Counted from the stretch's first letter, positions 1 through 11,491 are shown. The stretch is DNA of 64,000 nucleotides from Gracilariopsis chorda (GCA_003194525.1 NBIV01000027.1:372001-436000), one strand, 5' to 3'. Numbers and translations: made by a program. Notes: generated by a model not told the origin, from the letters alone.

Positions 1-319
1 AAACCCGCTACGGAGGAACCCCAAGCAGTCTCACAGTGTGCCTAAAGTAGGGGACAGCGCAGAGACAGCAAGGAGCTGAGATCAGGGAAAAGAAGGCACT
101 CTCGGTGATCATCGAATTCGTCGGTATCTTCTTCGAACGACTCAAGTAGCTCCAAATCTTGGACCTTGAGGCTGGTTGCGATCGCCAGCTCTAAGCCGTC
201 ATATGCCACCAAAGGTGCTCTCCACGTCCGATGTAAGGGTAAGAAGCACTCAGGTCTCAAGGAATTGGAACCGACGAACCGGAGGAATCGAAGTTTGTTG
301 TTGTACTGATGTTATCGGT

Positions 320-1350
320 TGGAGAACACCTCTATGTATCGAAATTTTCGTGTTACTGGTTGAGTGAGAGATTACAAAAAGCGAATGCATCTCAAACTGC
401 GTTACCAGAAGGTTTCTGAATAGAACCCCATTTTGTTGTTGAATGTTCCTGCACGACTCGTTGAGGAAGCCGACATAATCTGGATGAACTAGGCCCCGGC
501 ATATATCACGTTACTGTACTTTTCATGGAGGATAGCTGAAGATCTTTTCAACTGTGTAAAAGGCTCTAGTCGTGCCTTCGAGGGAGAGGTTAGCTGCTGC
601 CGGAATGACTTGTACTACTTACTGCGGTCGTACATAATGAGTCTCACGATTCAATCGGGGATTCTCACGTTGCGGGACACCCACCAGAAGTCTATTGAGT
701 TGAAAACTCACTATGCCATACGCCAGAACAAGGATTTCCACCGATGTGGTAATTTCTATCCTGCGCTGGAACAGTGCACGATGTTCATCGATACACTGGA
801 CCCAGCGATCGACATCCTTGTAGTGAAGGACCGAGAAGACCAGCTAAAGCTCACTTACTTCGAGCTGGCGCAGTACGCTCGTGCCGATGGTGACGCACTG
901 CGCGCCCGTAATCCATAGCAGACGTGGAAGTCAGCAAAAGCGTTGATGCTGGAGGATAAGTCCACTTCTTTATGGCTCATAGCAGATGAACCACCCCACC
1001 AGAGGTAGGACAACGTTTAAATTGCACACGCTGATGGATTTCCGGTCCCGACTTCAGAACTGCCATCTACCTTGACCAAGCCGCACTCGGCAGGGCAGGG
1101 CGGTGACTTGTTGTACGATGGAAATGGTAGAGATCAGGCGCCCTTTATTCTGTATGCCAACGGATTCAACCGCAATCAGCGACCTGGTTGGTTGACCACC
1201 CGCTCATCGGAAGTAACAAAAGATGCGCAGAACGCGGATCAAGGCACCGAGGTGATAACCATCATCTGCCATCTTTGCTATACGCACGGAAATTTCTCCC
1301 AGCAGTTTTTCTGCTCCATCGGAGTCCTGCAAAAGATCTTCGCCAACTAG
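320..1350 (+). pseudogene. gag remnant of element A with damaged CCHC zinc knuckle
   Basis: The capsid-like stretch at about 605-915 shares blocks with the gag of element B (LLRSY, FHRC/FHHC, TMFID, LRARN). Upstream, at about 420-520, broken frames match the same B protein around the residues EDPIMVLEF. At 1,267-1,308 the nucleocapsid knuckle reads C-x2-C-x4-N-x4-F, so the third and fourth metal ligands (His, Cys) of a CCHC knuckle have been lost. Several stops and frame changes separate the blocks, so no Gag protein can be made. Boundaries are approximate. Confidence 0.7.
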
Positions 1351-1789
1351 AAGGCGTGGACTCCGCTAAATAAAGCATCTGTCCCAAGAGCATCATATCT
1401 GCGCCACAAAACAGACTTTACAGATGCAGTGCCTACCAATCCTGTCGGGAGAGCCCATCCGGCACCGCCGGCTCACCTCCACCAGTGGACGAACGACCCA
1501 GAACCCACTTCGGAGGTTAATCCGGGCCATAATGGCCAAGTTTTCGTAGTCTAAGAGTCTGAGCCACCAGCTCAGGATATCCCGGCACAGTAAAATTATT
1601 CTAATTAGTCTACCCTTTTGGATAGACTATCTCAAAATCGAGGTTGTTGACGCCCGAGGCACTATTATCTTGCCCCGCCGTATAAATACTCTCGAGGAGA
1701 GGCATTGCTGACGCGGGTTTGGAACACTTTGGTGTTCTCCGCCGACTGTAGATATGGGAGAAGAATAACTTGACCCCACGCCGAATCAT

Positions 1790-2200
1790 GGTCATGGCCA
1801 AGCACATCTATACGGTATACGCTGAGCTTGGCCTGGAGCACCAGTTTATTGTGAGATATTTGACAGTCATGGATCAGGTGCAGGTCCGAACTTCATCGAG
1901 TAAATGACCATACCCCCGCAAGTGCGGTCTTGTATCCATTCCGACACGGTACCAAATATTGTGTATGCGAACAACCACGCGTCGAAAACGGAGGGTACAA
2001 TCGACTTTTTAGTGGGGCTGGGGACGTCTGTGGTGAAGCTTGACTTTATTGTTTCTTTGCAGGTCGTTGGCCGTTCCAATTACTCCGGGATGTGATTGCT
2101 GCGATATATTTGTAGAAGCAATCAAACCCCTCCAGATAAAGGTCGAACTATAGGAAAGGTCGACTGTGCCCATAGTTTTTAAACTGCTGGAGCAGGCGGC
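1790..2200 (+). pseudogene. retropepsin remnant of element A
   Basis: The sequence aligns with the protease of element B (shared residues VRSRI, SETVP, VVKLDFIV). The active-site region at 1,870-1,893 still encodes Asp followed by Gly-Ala-Gly-Pro-Asn, but one base is missing directly after the Asp codon. The D-T/S-G motif is therefore split between two frames. The frame is lost again at about 2,095. The family role is to cleave the Gag-Pol polyprotein; this copy cannot be functional. Confidence 0.65.
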
Positions 2201-2452
2201 GAAAGGGAGTGCCACTCCCATCAGTGCAAGAACCACCACCTGCATCTCACGAGTCTAAGAGGCCCCGTGTTGCGGCATCGGTTTCTATCCCTCCCGAGTC
2301 CCAGAATATGGTACAGATTCCTTCCCATCAACAAAGCTTGTGGGTTACCCATTGCTCTCTTTATACGAGAATTATCAGCTAACCATCGCTAGTGTAATTG
2401 TAGAACTGGCACAAGAAATCCCGTTTCGCATTTTGATGCCAGTTATGATATC

Positions 2453-3572
2453 ATGACCCAGTATTTGGTGAAGAACCAACTGATTGGATCGATCACCCCA
2501 CACCCATTCACGATACTTCCAACAAAGATAACAGCCTCTAATGTTCTCGGCGTTGTAACAGCTCAGAAGGACGTGCAATTCACTGACGTAGGAGGTGGTA
2601 TCACCGTCGCCACGGCTTGGCCACCAGATAGCCCGTACTCCGCACCTGATGATGGTAAGCATGGCCTGACTAGGTACGAATATTGGCCCTTTTCAGGCTC
2701 TGGAAAAGTTGGACCGCATTCCAGTATCGTACTTACAACGTGAGGGCCTTTGTGACATGTTACGAGAGTTTACCACGATGTAGGATGGCTTCCTTGGAGC
2801 GGTTGATGCAACCGAACATCAGATCGATTATGTGCCGAAAACTGGACCCAATGCGCAACCCCCGTATAGATCAGGTCCAAAATTTTAACCAAACTACCAG
2901 TTCCAAGTGCACAGGATGCTCCATGCCATAGCTCTAGAACCTGCTCAGTCCCCGTGGGCATCCCCAGTCGTACTGATACTGACGTCGCACGAAACCAGCA
3001 GGTTTTGCGTCGATTACCGCCGGCTTAATACCATAACCATACGAGACACATACCCCATACTTAGTATGGATGAGCGCATTGGCGCCCTGGCAGAAGTTAT
3101 TGTGTTCATGGATTTGGACTGGAAGTGGGGATATTGGAAAGTCTCTGTTAGGAAAAATGACCGAGATCAGATTATTTTCGTCTATCACTCGCGTTCTCAC
3201 TGTTCCAAGCGGATGCAATTTGGTCTAAACAACGCACAGGCTACCTGTCAAAGAACTATTGACATCTGGATGTCCCACTTCAAGTGGCGGACCTGTTTGT
3301 TTTATCTCGATGACATCATCGTCTTCTCCAACAACATGGAAGATAATCTGACTGATGTGGAAGAATTCATGAGCGTGCTGTGTGACGCAGGAGGTACCTT
3401 CAAGCACAGGAAATGTGAGTTCTTTACGGACATCGTTAAATACCTAGGGCAAAGAATCAACCCTGAGCAGCTGAGGATCGAGAAGACAGGCGTTAGTTCG
3501 CTCATGGGGGCAAGAGGACTGCAAACGAAGGCGCAGTTACACTCATTTATAGGTTCATTTAACGTCTATTGA
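2453..3572 (+). pseudogene. reverse transcriptase remnant of element A
   Basis: The first part (2,453-2,560) matches the linker before RT in element B (residues IGS, TPHP, ILP). From about 2,907 one frame of 221 codons carries the palm and fingers: SPWASPVVL, FCVDYRRLN, MQFGLNNA and the catalytic box YLDD at about 3,304-3,315, followed by the connection region (KYLG, LHSFIG). YLDD is the gypsy-type form of the RT active site. The frame stops at 3,570 where the conserved sequence continues, so a nonsense change separates RT from RNase H. Confidence 0.8.
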
Positions 3573-3587
3573 CGGTTCATACCAGAC

Positions 3588-4140
3588 TTGGCGGATATCG
3601 CCGTCCCACTTAAGGCGCTTCAACGGAAAAGACAACCACCAAATATAGAACTGCTCACTGCCGAACAAGTGAAAGCTTTCAAATCCGTGACTAAGATTAT
3701 CATGAAGGCATCTAACTTCTTGGTACCCAAACTGGGATTTTCATACTACCTGGATACGGATTCAGGCGACTACCATGTCGGTTGCGGTCTATTCCAGGGA
3801 ACGGAAAAGGTGAACAAAAAGTCATTTGGGTACTAGCCCCGCCCTCTGGACGTTCAAGAACGGGTCTATTTCGTATCGGTGACTTGCCGTTGTCTGGGAC
3901 GTGTCTACCCTTCGCTACTATCTCATGGGAGTTCATTTTACCGTCTAAAAGGATCGCTTATCAGCAAGGTGGTTGATGAAAATTACGGACTCAGCCGGTC
4001 GCCTTATGCGATGGAGGCTCCACCTGGGGGATTCCAATTTTCAGGTCACCTACAAGAAGGCCTCACAAGACATGCAATCTGACGTTTTGTCGTGGATAAA
4101 CACGAATTCTAATTCCCTTACAGAACACAACTCCACCGAC
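3588..4140 (+). pseudogene. RNase H remnant of element A
   Basis: The frame at 3,588-3,836 continues the RT connection domain and includes the RNase H entry (YYLDTDSGDYHVG, with the first catalytic Asp). After a frame change the domain runs on to about 4,140, where residues ITDSAGRLMRW and TYKKASQDMQSDVLS correspond to the end of the domain in elements B and D. At least two frame changes are needed to read it through. Nothing recognisable as an integrase zinc-binding domain follows. Confidence 0.7.
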
Positions 4141-4212
4141 TCACGTCAGCACACACCCGAATGGAATCTATCACCACCACGTGGTCACTGCTATTACCCC
4201 CATATCGTCTGA

Positions 4213-5090
4213 CAAGGGACAGATAAGCTGCTAGAGCAAGGATTTGCCGCTGTGGCAACGGGATTCACGAAACGTGCATCGTCAAGAATGGGTTAGTAGC
4301 GCAAGGTCACTGCCGTTGCCGCGAAATAACTCCCAATTTTCACCCCCGTCGACCACGGAGACCCCTTGCAAAAGCAGTTAAATGCTTTTGGAACGCAAGG
4401 ACGATGCACCAGCCACGCTGGATGTCAGTGCGTCGCCGCCGTCCCGTACTCCGAGCAAATACGACCTGACACCGGAGGCAGCCGCTCAGAACAGAATAAA
4501 TCACCTTGTAACAAGGGAAGAAGCTTCCGCTGCATCACGCACGCTTGTCCATTATCCGAGTGATGCGGTAGATCCTGGAGAATTTAACAGCAAAAACCGG
4601 TCGTTTCACACCCACATCTTTTAAAATCAGCACCGTAAACGAACCTATCACGTTGCATGGTGCAAGATGCCAATCGGCGCCGTACAGCGTGAACAAGCCC
4701 TACACGGGGATGGAATTAGCACAGAAACCATTATGCCCACCGTGGACCACGCAGCGTTACGTACAAAAAGTAGAGCACAGGAGCAGGAAGATACAGCAGA
4801 AAGAGAGGCACATTACACCCCCCCATGGCTGCCAACCGTCGTGGATGTCGCGTAAGCGGCAAATCAGGGAGATGCGCTCAGCATCACTCACCTTGCAGCG
4901 CAGAAAACCCCCACAGGACCATGCACCGTCACCATCCTCAGCACGGAATGACTCTCGCCGCCTCATAGTGCTATCGGAGTAGGACGCTGTTGCACCCGCT
5001 AATGGCCTCAGGGAACGAACATCTGAACGGAAGTGGCACGTGCACACCTTACAACGAAAAATTCTCCCTCACGAGTGTACGATCACTACA
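4213..5090 (+). other. integrase region of element A, unrecognisable
   Basis: In elements B and C this interval would hold the HHCC and DDE integrase domains; here none of their motifs is visible. A frame at 4,382-4,624 is rich in Ser/Pro/Thr/Ala and may correspond to the spacer between integrase and chromodomain in element B, but the match is weak. I infer deletion of the catalytic core. Confidence 0.4.
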
Positions 5091-5096
5091 ATGGAT

Positions 5097-5330
5097 ATTA
5101 CTACAAAGCGGCAATGCCAGGAAGTATTCGTTGAGGAATACGTTCTCGACCGATTCGTGGGACATTGCCACAACGGAGATGGCATATTGGAGTAACGTTG
5201 CCACTACTACGATTAAGACCCTTCAAGGGATACGTGGGAGCCCATCGAACATCTCCCACGCTCCAAGCTGGTACAATATCACCGCCCAGCGAAAACAGCA
5301 GCGCCAGTATCGCTCTGTAACGCCGTAGTG
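5097..5330 (+). pseudogene. chromodomain remnant of element A
   Basis: Reading in one frame from the ATG-like codon at 5,091 gives FVEEYVLDRFVGH, then two stops, then DTWEPIEHLPRSKLVQYHRP. The same blocks occur in element B at 27,190-27,440 (GILRYLVRWYGYDP, EPIEHL, KYHRR) and in element D at 37,697-37,823 (LIRWYG, TWEPIEHL). Chromodomains at the end of chromovirus integrases steer integration to modified histones. Two in-frame stops (TAA in both cases) break this copy. Confidence 0.75.
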
Positions 5331-6648
5331 GGATAACGCTTCGTTAGCAGAGGAAGAACAGGGAGTACCAAATCGATGTTACTGCCCACACTGCGGCACT
5401 CACCGATACACTATCGGAGTTGCATAAAAGCATTCCACTTTATTGCAGTGGGAAACACCTTAATGGGTTGTCATCCAGCATGCTGGGCAGGGGACATCAT
5501 CGCCCGCCGCATGAATGTTTTTTTTTATCAGTGATGGCGCACATTTTCGAAGTGTAACAACCCGTTTGAAATGGAGGACGCAGCTCTGCCACCACCAAGC
5601 TGCGCCACCCTCACATGACGCAAATCGACCGCAATGCGGATATAGACCGTCACCCACGTTAGAATGATGAGCCATATAATGGAGTTTCGCACATGAAGGT
5701 GTGTATAGCACTGCTACAAGGGCATGGCTTTCTTTCGTTGGTCTATCACTCGTTAAATGCCAAGGAACACCCCATTTGAAGACTAATACCCTGTACTTGG
5801 AGTAGTATCCCCACCGAAGTGATTCACTAATCCATCCCGCGTAGCGGCAGCATTGCCCGGATCTCATTCCCGCTCAGCCTCACCTCTAGAAGGAACTGAG
5901 CGATTAAATCGCTTGAGTCACCTGCACCGGGAACGGAAACTTCTTTTTCCACCATGGACGGAACCGAAGTCGGAGGCCATGTCGTCTTGGGTACTGCAGC
6001 CATCGGAACGAAAGAAACTCGTGAACCAGAATCCGCTCTCTGCGTTGGAGAGGAATTGGGTTGTATTCCCAGAATAGTGCGCTTTCTTTGCTAAGAAGTC
6101 ACTTGACCTTGAGTCAGGCCATGTGGGTGAATGTTTGGCATAGTACAGGCTGGCATTTGCTATGGCCACAAACCTCCGATGATTTACCCCATCCCGTTTG
6201 GTAATTCTACGGGTTCCAGAAGATTGGTGGTTGTTCTGGTTGCCATCATTAGAGTTCCAATATGACCTGTAATGATTTTTCGTACTCCAGAGTTTTTCGT
6301 GCCACCACGGTTTATGTTCTTATGCTGCTAGTTGGTACTGGTTTTCTTAAGCCCAAATTTGGATCGAATGTGCCCAATTCGACCACATTTCTAGCATTTG
6401 ACTCCGTCTATATTGGGCTTTGAGCGTCTTTGGCGGTGGCTTGTAGATTATTTCTTCTCCGCGGGGTACGGACATCGGTAGAATCGACGCATACGTTCAG
6501 TCTAAAGTGTGTCCGTCTTTGCTCTTATTGTGTAGCTGTGGTATAATTATCTAGCCAATTTAATCAACATGGCATACTACCAAATTGTTGCACCACACTT
6601 TTAACTGCCCACGTGTTCAAATATGCCTAGTTTGCAACATAAAAACTG
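5331..6648. other. element A 3' region, no recognised gene
   Basis: This is 1.3 kb between the chromodomain and the next LTR. Short open frames exist on both strands (for example - strand 5,460-5,867, 135 codons) but none resembles a known family. The equivalent region of elements B and D is also long and carries frames of unknown nature. No purine-rich tract precedes the LTR at 6,649, so it is unclear that this LTR ever belonged to element A. Confidence 0.4.
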
Positions 6649-7473
6649 AAGTGCAACGCCCTCAGGGAGGGATTCCTGGTACTTGATCGTTTTCCCGATA
6701 TTATCGGTTGTGTAGTGTGTATATGAACTACGCCCCACAATGGTGGATATGGACACGTGGGACACGGTTTTGGGTCAATTGGCGGTTGGCCACAGTAGTG
6801 GATGTTGCCACGAAATGTGGAGTATTTTAGTTAATATTATTTAATATTTTCACACCCATTTCTGGGAAGCTAGTACTTAGTGCGACGGCGCACTGCCGTC
6901 GCACCAGTAAACCTTCCCCAAGAAGGGACCCCAACCTGGGGAATTGGCTCTAGTTGTTGCTGCTTGCGCGCGTGCTCTATTTCTCCTTGGAGGGAAACGC
7001 CGTAAACCACGGGACATCTAACCCCCTTGCACATCTAAAGAAGCCCATCCTTGGGAATATAATTGTTCCAATCACATTGGTGTTTCGCCCTGTATAGGGA
7101 GTCCTGTCCACCGGCATTTCCGTATCTGTTCGTCGCTCTCGCCACTCACATCGTCCTCCCTTCCTCCTCTTCGCCCTTCCTTTTCCCCCTTTTTAGGGTA
7201 GCACCTCCCGCTACCCGCGGCCCTCGTGTGCGCATCCGCTCACACACCCCCACTTACGTGGAAACATACCTCTACTGAGGATCACACCCCGCTCACGCGG
7301 ATACCGATTCTTCGCCTTCACCTCCCTGCGCGAGTCGCGACAGGTGTCCCTGGTCTTGCAAACCGGCTTCGCCGTGACACCTCTGGGAGGGCTCTACCCA
7401 ACTGGGTTCACCTCGTGAGAGGAAGATCCCGAACGTCTTTCGGTGTTTTTCCCCTTTGGGGCATTGCACCACA
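6649..7473 (+). repeat. LTR, family I, probably solo
   Basis: The 825-bp sequence starts TGAAGTGCAACGCCC and ends with CATTGCACCACA, giving imperfect inverted termini typical of LTRs. It closely matches the solo LTR at 60,036-60,843 over its whole length, and more distantly the two LTRs of element B in reverse orientation. Flanks AAAAC and AAAAA could be a target duplication with one mismatch. It contains the stem-loop at 6,880-6,904. Open frames inside it (7,063-7,573) are incidental. Confidence 0.85.
6880..6904. other. perfect stem-loop inside LTR family I
   Basis: GTGCGACGGC and its exact reverse complement flank a 5-base loop (GCACT), directly after ACTTA. The same hairpin is at 60,269-60,293, and related ones lie in the LTRs at 23.66, 25.58, 36.17, 40.9 and 50.38 kb. 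Function is unknown; a position near the RNA 3' end or a packaging/dimer signal would be conceivable. Confidence 0.7.
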
Positions 7474-9141
7474 AAAAAGCAGAAATAGAGCCAGTTGGGG
7501 CCGCGGTGCCGTGCCAAAATGGAGTGCCCACTCGCGCAAGAGTAAGAATAGGGGATCAAGTGGCGCAATTTGAGTCGAAATATGATATAGTAGTGCGAGG
7601 CAGGGCTTAATTGGTACGCTAAAGCGCCGTGAGGCGCAAAACTTTGGCTGACGCAGCAGAAGAATACACAGCGAGTCGAAGAGTTGCGCCCAAAAACATA
7701 AAAGAGAGACTTAAGAGAGTTTTTGACAGTGCTCAAATATCAAACAGTGCCTTTCAGTGGTTTTGAAGTCTTCCGGTGTGATCGGTGGCCATAGTGTTGG
7801 TCGGATATGATTATTTGATGTTCTGTATTAAAAAATAGTTCATACTGTAATCTATTGCAATAATACTAAGAAAGTATTTTTTTGACCGATTTGCTTTTCC
7901 AAGTTTGAAACACAAGCCAGATAGCGCAATGTTAGGCAGTTGGTGATATGAAACGTGTGTAAAATTTTTCATGCTTCATTTACTGGCTTCTGTCAATTTG
8001 ACACTCTCCACATATGAGGTCAGATTTAGACTTATATATTAAACTTTAAGGCTTTTCAGAAAACTGGACATACCATCTTAGTCCAAAATACAAATTTCGT
8101 TAAGGCATTTAATATCCATCAGATTTAGACAGAACTGTTTACTTTTTCTGTAATAAAATGCTATTCAAATCTCAAAACGTAAGCTAATAACTAAGTTTTG
8201 ACTTTAAAGTAAAACAATATCTCCAGAGAAGTATTTAAAGTAGCTTAATTAATAAAATTTGCTAAGGGTGTTTAAAAAGTGGTAAAATAGCAGTACCGTA
8301 GTTATTATGGCAAGTATGATACGTGATTTTTCAATATACGCTGTCATGAAGGGTTCTTTCTTATCAAAATGGGAACATACCCAAATTTTGTTTTCTTTTT
8401 TGCGATAAAAGTGTATATGTTTCACAAAAAATTTTTATGACAGTGCTAGTACCAATCAATTTAGATATATTACAAACTAGGTATGATTTTTATTATTTAC
8501 GATTATTTCTGAATATCATTAACATCGTTTTGTACATTGAACATGATAGAAAAGAGAAGTTTTGAAAGCAAGCACCATCTGATATTATTTTGATTAAATG
8601 TTTGGAAATTGTTCTGACTTCATATCAGGTCAGCAAGCCTGTCGGATAGCACTATTGTGCGTCCGTCTACATTTATCCACACCCTATTTGCCCGCTGTCT
8701 GTCAACAGTGTTGGGAGTGCTAGTTTTCGGGAAGCACTCAGTGAGGCCTTCACTTCTATTTCTGATTGGTTGCTGAGTCAACATAATGAATTGGCCCAAT
8801 ATGATGCGCTACATGTTGACACAAGTATGAGCGTCAGCTGAACTGTGCACTCCGATTGGCCGTTATTGAGCATTCCCTCACCTGCCCTGGAAGCTGTACT
8901 CCGTGCCGTTCCACCTTCTGCGCGATTGTGAACTCTGGACGCTGAGTGGAGGATTTGGAACACACGGGGGTCACTATGCAGATTCAGGAAAAGCACATTC
9001 AATTGGCTGTCCACGTGGAGCGGTGACGTGCGGGCTGTCAGCGCGCGGTGGCAACGGGTGGAGTCGTCAGCATCGAGCAGAGGAGAAGAGCGCGCTGCTG
9101 GTGGTGCAGCGGCAGTGAGGACGCATCGCGCTGCCTGCGCA
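7474..9141. other. AT-rich intergenic region
   Basis: No gene is visible. The stretch from about 7,740 to 8,780 is strongly AT-rich with many stops on both strands. The last 300 bases rise in GC and probably contain the promoter and 5' UTR of the 162-aa gene. No clear TATA box or CpG-type element can be singled out. Confidence 0.5.
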
Positions 9142-9630
9142 ATGGACAACGAAGAAGAGTACGCGTCGCCGTTCGAACCGGAGCGCATCGCCGCCTCCAA
9201 GCCAGGGTCCGTGCGCTCCTACTGCGTCTCCCCCACCAATGGCCGCTTGGAATGGATACAGGCAAAGATCAAGCGCTCCCACCTCAACAGCGGCTCCGCG
9301 CTTTCCGACGACATTGGCAACTTCCTTCTCGCCGGCGACAAGAACCCCTTCGATAAACCGGCACTCATCATCCACCAGTCGCTTGGCGGCGTCGGCAATG
9401 AGGTGTACAACGCCTTTCTGGAGGGCCGCTCCTTTGACCGCGAAACGTTCGACAACGAAGTGGAGAGCACCGTTTATTATGCGCTCAAGGATCGTGACGA
9501 TTTAAGTGAAGCGCTTGTCACCGTCAAGTTCATCTTTAGGAATGACGTTGTCACCAGGCCGTACAAACTCGCTTATCAGGTGCAACTACCCAACGGAGAC
9601 ATCATAGAAAACGAGCTAGTCAACGTATAG
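9142..9630 (+). CDS. conserved-looking hypothetical protein, 162 aa
   Basis: I do not recognise the family. I start at the ATG at 9,142 because the protein becomes acidic and well structured from there; the open frame reaches back to 9,028, but the added 38 residues are Arg/Ala/Ser-rich and look like untranslated leader. The N-terminus begins MDNEEEY; there is no signal peptide or membrane segment. The middle has a Gly-rich turn (SLGGVGNEVY), and the C-terminal half alternates hydrophobic and charged residues as in a beta-rich domain, ending NGDIIENELVNV. It is a single exon with GC-rich third positions, like the glycosyltransferase gene that starts 261 bases downstream on the same strand. 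No function should be assigned. Confidence 0.75.
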   Translation: MDNEEEYASPFEPERIAASKPGSVRSYCVSPTNGRLEWIQAKIKRSHLNSGSALSDDIGNFLLAGDKNPFDKPALIIHQSLGGVGNEVYNAFLEGRSFDRETFDNEVESTVYYALKDRDDLSEALVTVKFIFRNDVVTRPYKLAYQVQLPNGDIIENELVNV

Positions 9631-9891
9631 CGCACCCACTCCCACACCCCCCCTCCCTAAGCCATCTCCCCTCCTTCCTCAACTAAAATTTTGACTCCTC
9701 CCAAATGCTGGCCCACAAAATCCCACTTCAAACATCAAACGCACTTTCCCTTCCCCCTAAAACTCCTTGTCGCACTCCCTCTCCACACCAACTCTACACC
9801 AACTCCACACCAACACTTCATCAAACAAGGCAATCGTTCCACTATCATCCCAGTGCCCCCGCTCCTCGCTCAACCGCTGCAAGAGCAAAAC

Positions 9892-11382
9892 ATGTCTGCG
9901 TCGTTGCTTCATTCGCCAAGAAAAGCACGCCCATGCCGCAACGCAGCGCCTTTTCTCTCCGCACTCATCATCATCGCGTTGTTCCCTTACCCATCCACCA
10001 CTCCTCTATCAAACCACTCGCTCTTCACTCTGCGTTCGACCGCACCTACACGTCGCCGTATAAACGCTCCCTACGCCCGAACATGCTCAGCCGCCGCACG
10101 TCACCACTTCAACACGCGCTTCACTCGTGCGCAACGAGCGTTGCTACCACTATCCCCCGCCTCCAGAACCGCATCCAGAAACCGCGTATTCATGTCTTCC
10201 ATTCCAGTCGAGGTAGGCGACGGATTAGGACACCGTACCTGCATACTCAACTACGAACTGCTAATGTCCATTCTTCTCCGTCTCAGCTACTCACACCGTA
10301 TAAGCACCTACGGTTCGCTTAGCACGACAGATAGGACAGCCGTGGACTCGCTCTTCGGGTGGAGTAAAAACGAGCTGTCTCGCGACCAATTGCTGGCCAC
10401 CGCCTGTCTGAAGACCACCTTCGTCAACGATACGTGCGAAATTCCCGCCACGCACGTGCTGTGCGAGCGCGTAAAACTGCGAAAGAAGGGCGGAATGTTT
10501 GATCAAACCGTGATGATTCCCGCGTACATCTCGGACTGTCTGATACAAGCAAACAACAAAGCAGCAAACACCAACAATGACCAGCAATGCGCCTCGTTAT
10601 TCTCCACTTTTCTGAGCGCGTACAGCGAACCAAACACGTTATTCCAACTGCGTCCGACACGCTGTTTCCGCGAATACCTATACACCAACTTCAGCCGTAC
10701 GCGAGATTGGTTTGCAAACAAGTTCTGGCAACGCGACGTTTCCGCCAGCAACGTAGACGGACTGAATGCGAAGCGGATCCAGGTGGCGATGCACGTGCGA
10801 CGCGGTGATTTTTTCAATTATACAAATCGCGTGCTGATTGGAGACGGTACTTTTGTTGACGTTGCGGGAAGGTTGAGCGAGGCGTTGGACGATATTATAG
10901 GAACAACAGTCCCGATAACGATTCACATGTTTTCGGAAGGTGTGTCACTGCAGGGGGAACGCGTAAAGGATAATCACGATACGTCCAAGATGGCGGCGGT
11001 TTATGTGGATGAGAACGGCCACATCATCCGAGACGAGTCATACTGGACGCAGCTATTTCGCACTCACACGAGGTGGAAGCGACGACAACACGTCGAGGTA
11101 AAGACGCATATCGCTTCCGACACCATCGAAGCGGTGAAGTTAATGGTGCGAAGTGATTTTTTCATCGGCAGTATTTCGGGGCTGTCTGTTCAGGTGATTC
11201 GACACATTGGACGCGGGCTGATGCTGTTGCCCGTGCATGAAACAGAGGTAGGCGAGGAAGAGCACATTGTGACATTTGATTACGGACGACACGGATATGA
11301 CAGTTTCTTACGTGAGGATAAACTTTACAAAATGGTAGCACGAGCCGTTCGGCGAAACCGATTGGCGTGCTCCGTATGGTAG
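9892..11382 (+). CDS. putative Golgi type II glycosyltransferase (fucosyltransferase-like)
   Basis: The 496-residue protein starts at the ATG at 9,892; the frame is open upstream to 9,691, but that part is a Pro/Thr/His-rich stretch of C/T-rich leader. Residues 1-16 are basic, 18-36 form a hydrophobic anchor (FLSALIIIALFPYP) and an Arg/Ser-rich stem follows, the layout of a type II Golgi enzyme. The catalytic part carries HVRRGD at 301-306, the donor-binding signature shared by GT11, GT23 and protein O-fucosyltransferase families. A late block, SDFFIGSISGLSVQV (421-435), resembles the aDv-l-S-Ss-S motif of the same superfamily. Cysteines at 119, 172, 182, 191, 216, 233 and 258 could form lumenal disulfides. 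The likely role is transfer of a sugar, possibly fucose, from a nucleotide donor; the acceptor is unknown. The true start could also be Met101. Confidence 0.72.
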   Translation: MSASLLHSPRKARPCRNAAPFLSALIIIALFPYPSTTPLSNHSLFTLRSTAPTRRRINAPYARTCSAAARHHFNTRFTRAQRALLPLSPASRTASRNRVFMSSIPVEVGDGLGHRTCILNYELLMSILLRLSYSHRISTYGSLSTTDRTAVDSLFGWSKNELSRDQLLATACLKTTFVNDTCEIPATHVLCERVKLRKKGGMFDQTVMIPAYISDCLIQANNKAANTNNDQQCASLFSTFLSAYSEPNTLFQLRPTRCFREYLYTNFSRTRDWFANKFWQRDVSASNVDGLNAKRIQVAMHVRRGDFFNYTNRVLIGDGTFVDVAGRLSEALDDIIGTTVPITIHMFSEGVSLQGERVKDNHDTSKMAAVYVDENGHIIRDESYWTQLFRTHTRWKRRQHVEVKTHIASDTIEAVKLMVRSDFFIGSISGLSVQVIRHIGRGLMLLPVHETEVGEEEHIVTFDYGRHGYDSFLREDKLYKMVARAVRRNRLACSVW

Positions 11383-11491
11383 TTGAGGAGGAAAAAAGTT
11401 AACAAGTAGCTTCTACATATTCACAAAGTTACGCCAGTTAACAAACGCCGTTGAGCGCGCGGGTTAGAAAAAGGAAGCTGGGCAGCAGCTG

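Larger units (their letters stand above)
1..5330 (+). mobile_element. Element A: decayed Ty3/gypsy chromovirus, no 5' LTR in window
   Basis: Gag, protease, reverse transcriptase, RNase H and a C-terminal chromodomain follow each other in the order of a chromovirus, all on the + strand and all broken by stops or frameshifts. Each segment aligns by eye with element B (25-36 kb, opposite strand), so A and B are one family. The integrase core expected between about 4.2 and 5.1 kb cannot be found, which points to an internal deletion or extreme decay. The window starts inside the element or just upstream of its gag; positions 1-320 show no clear coding. The LTR at 6,649 is much fresher than this body and probably arrived separately. 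Confidence 0.8.

Noticed and set aside
6649-7473. 3' LTR of element A
   Set aside because: Its freshness contrasts with the heavy decay of A, no polypurine tract precedes it, and flanks nearly match as a solo-LTR target duplication.
7293-7736. 147-codon - strand frame at an LTR edge
   Set aside because: Most of it lies inside the family I LTR, and the same stretch in the 60-kb copy is not conserved as a frame.
8903-9505. several frames overlapping the 162-aa gene on both strands
   Set aside because: Arg/Ala/Ser-rich shadows produced by its GC-rich codons.
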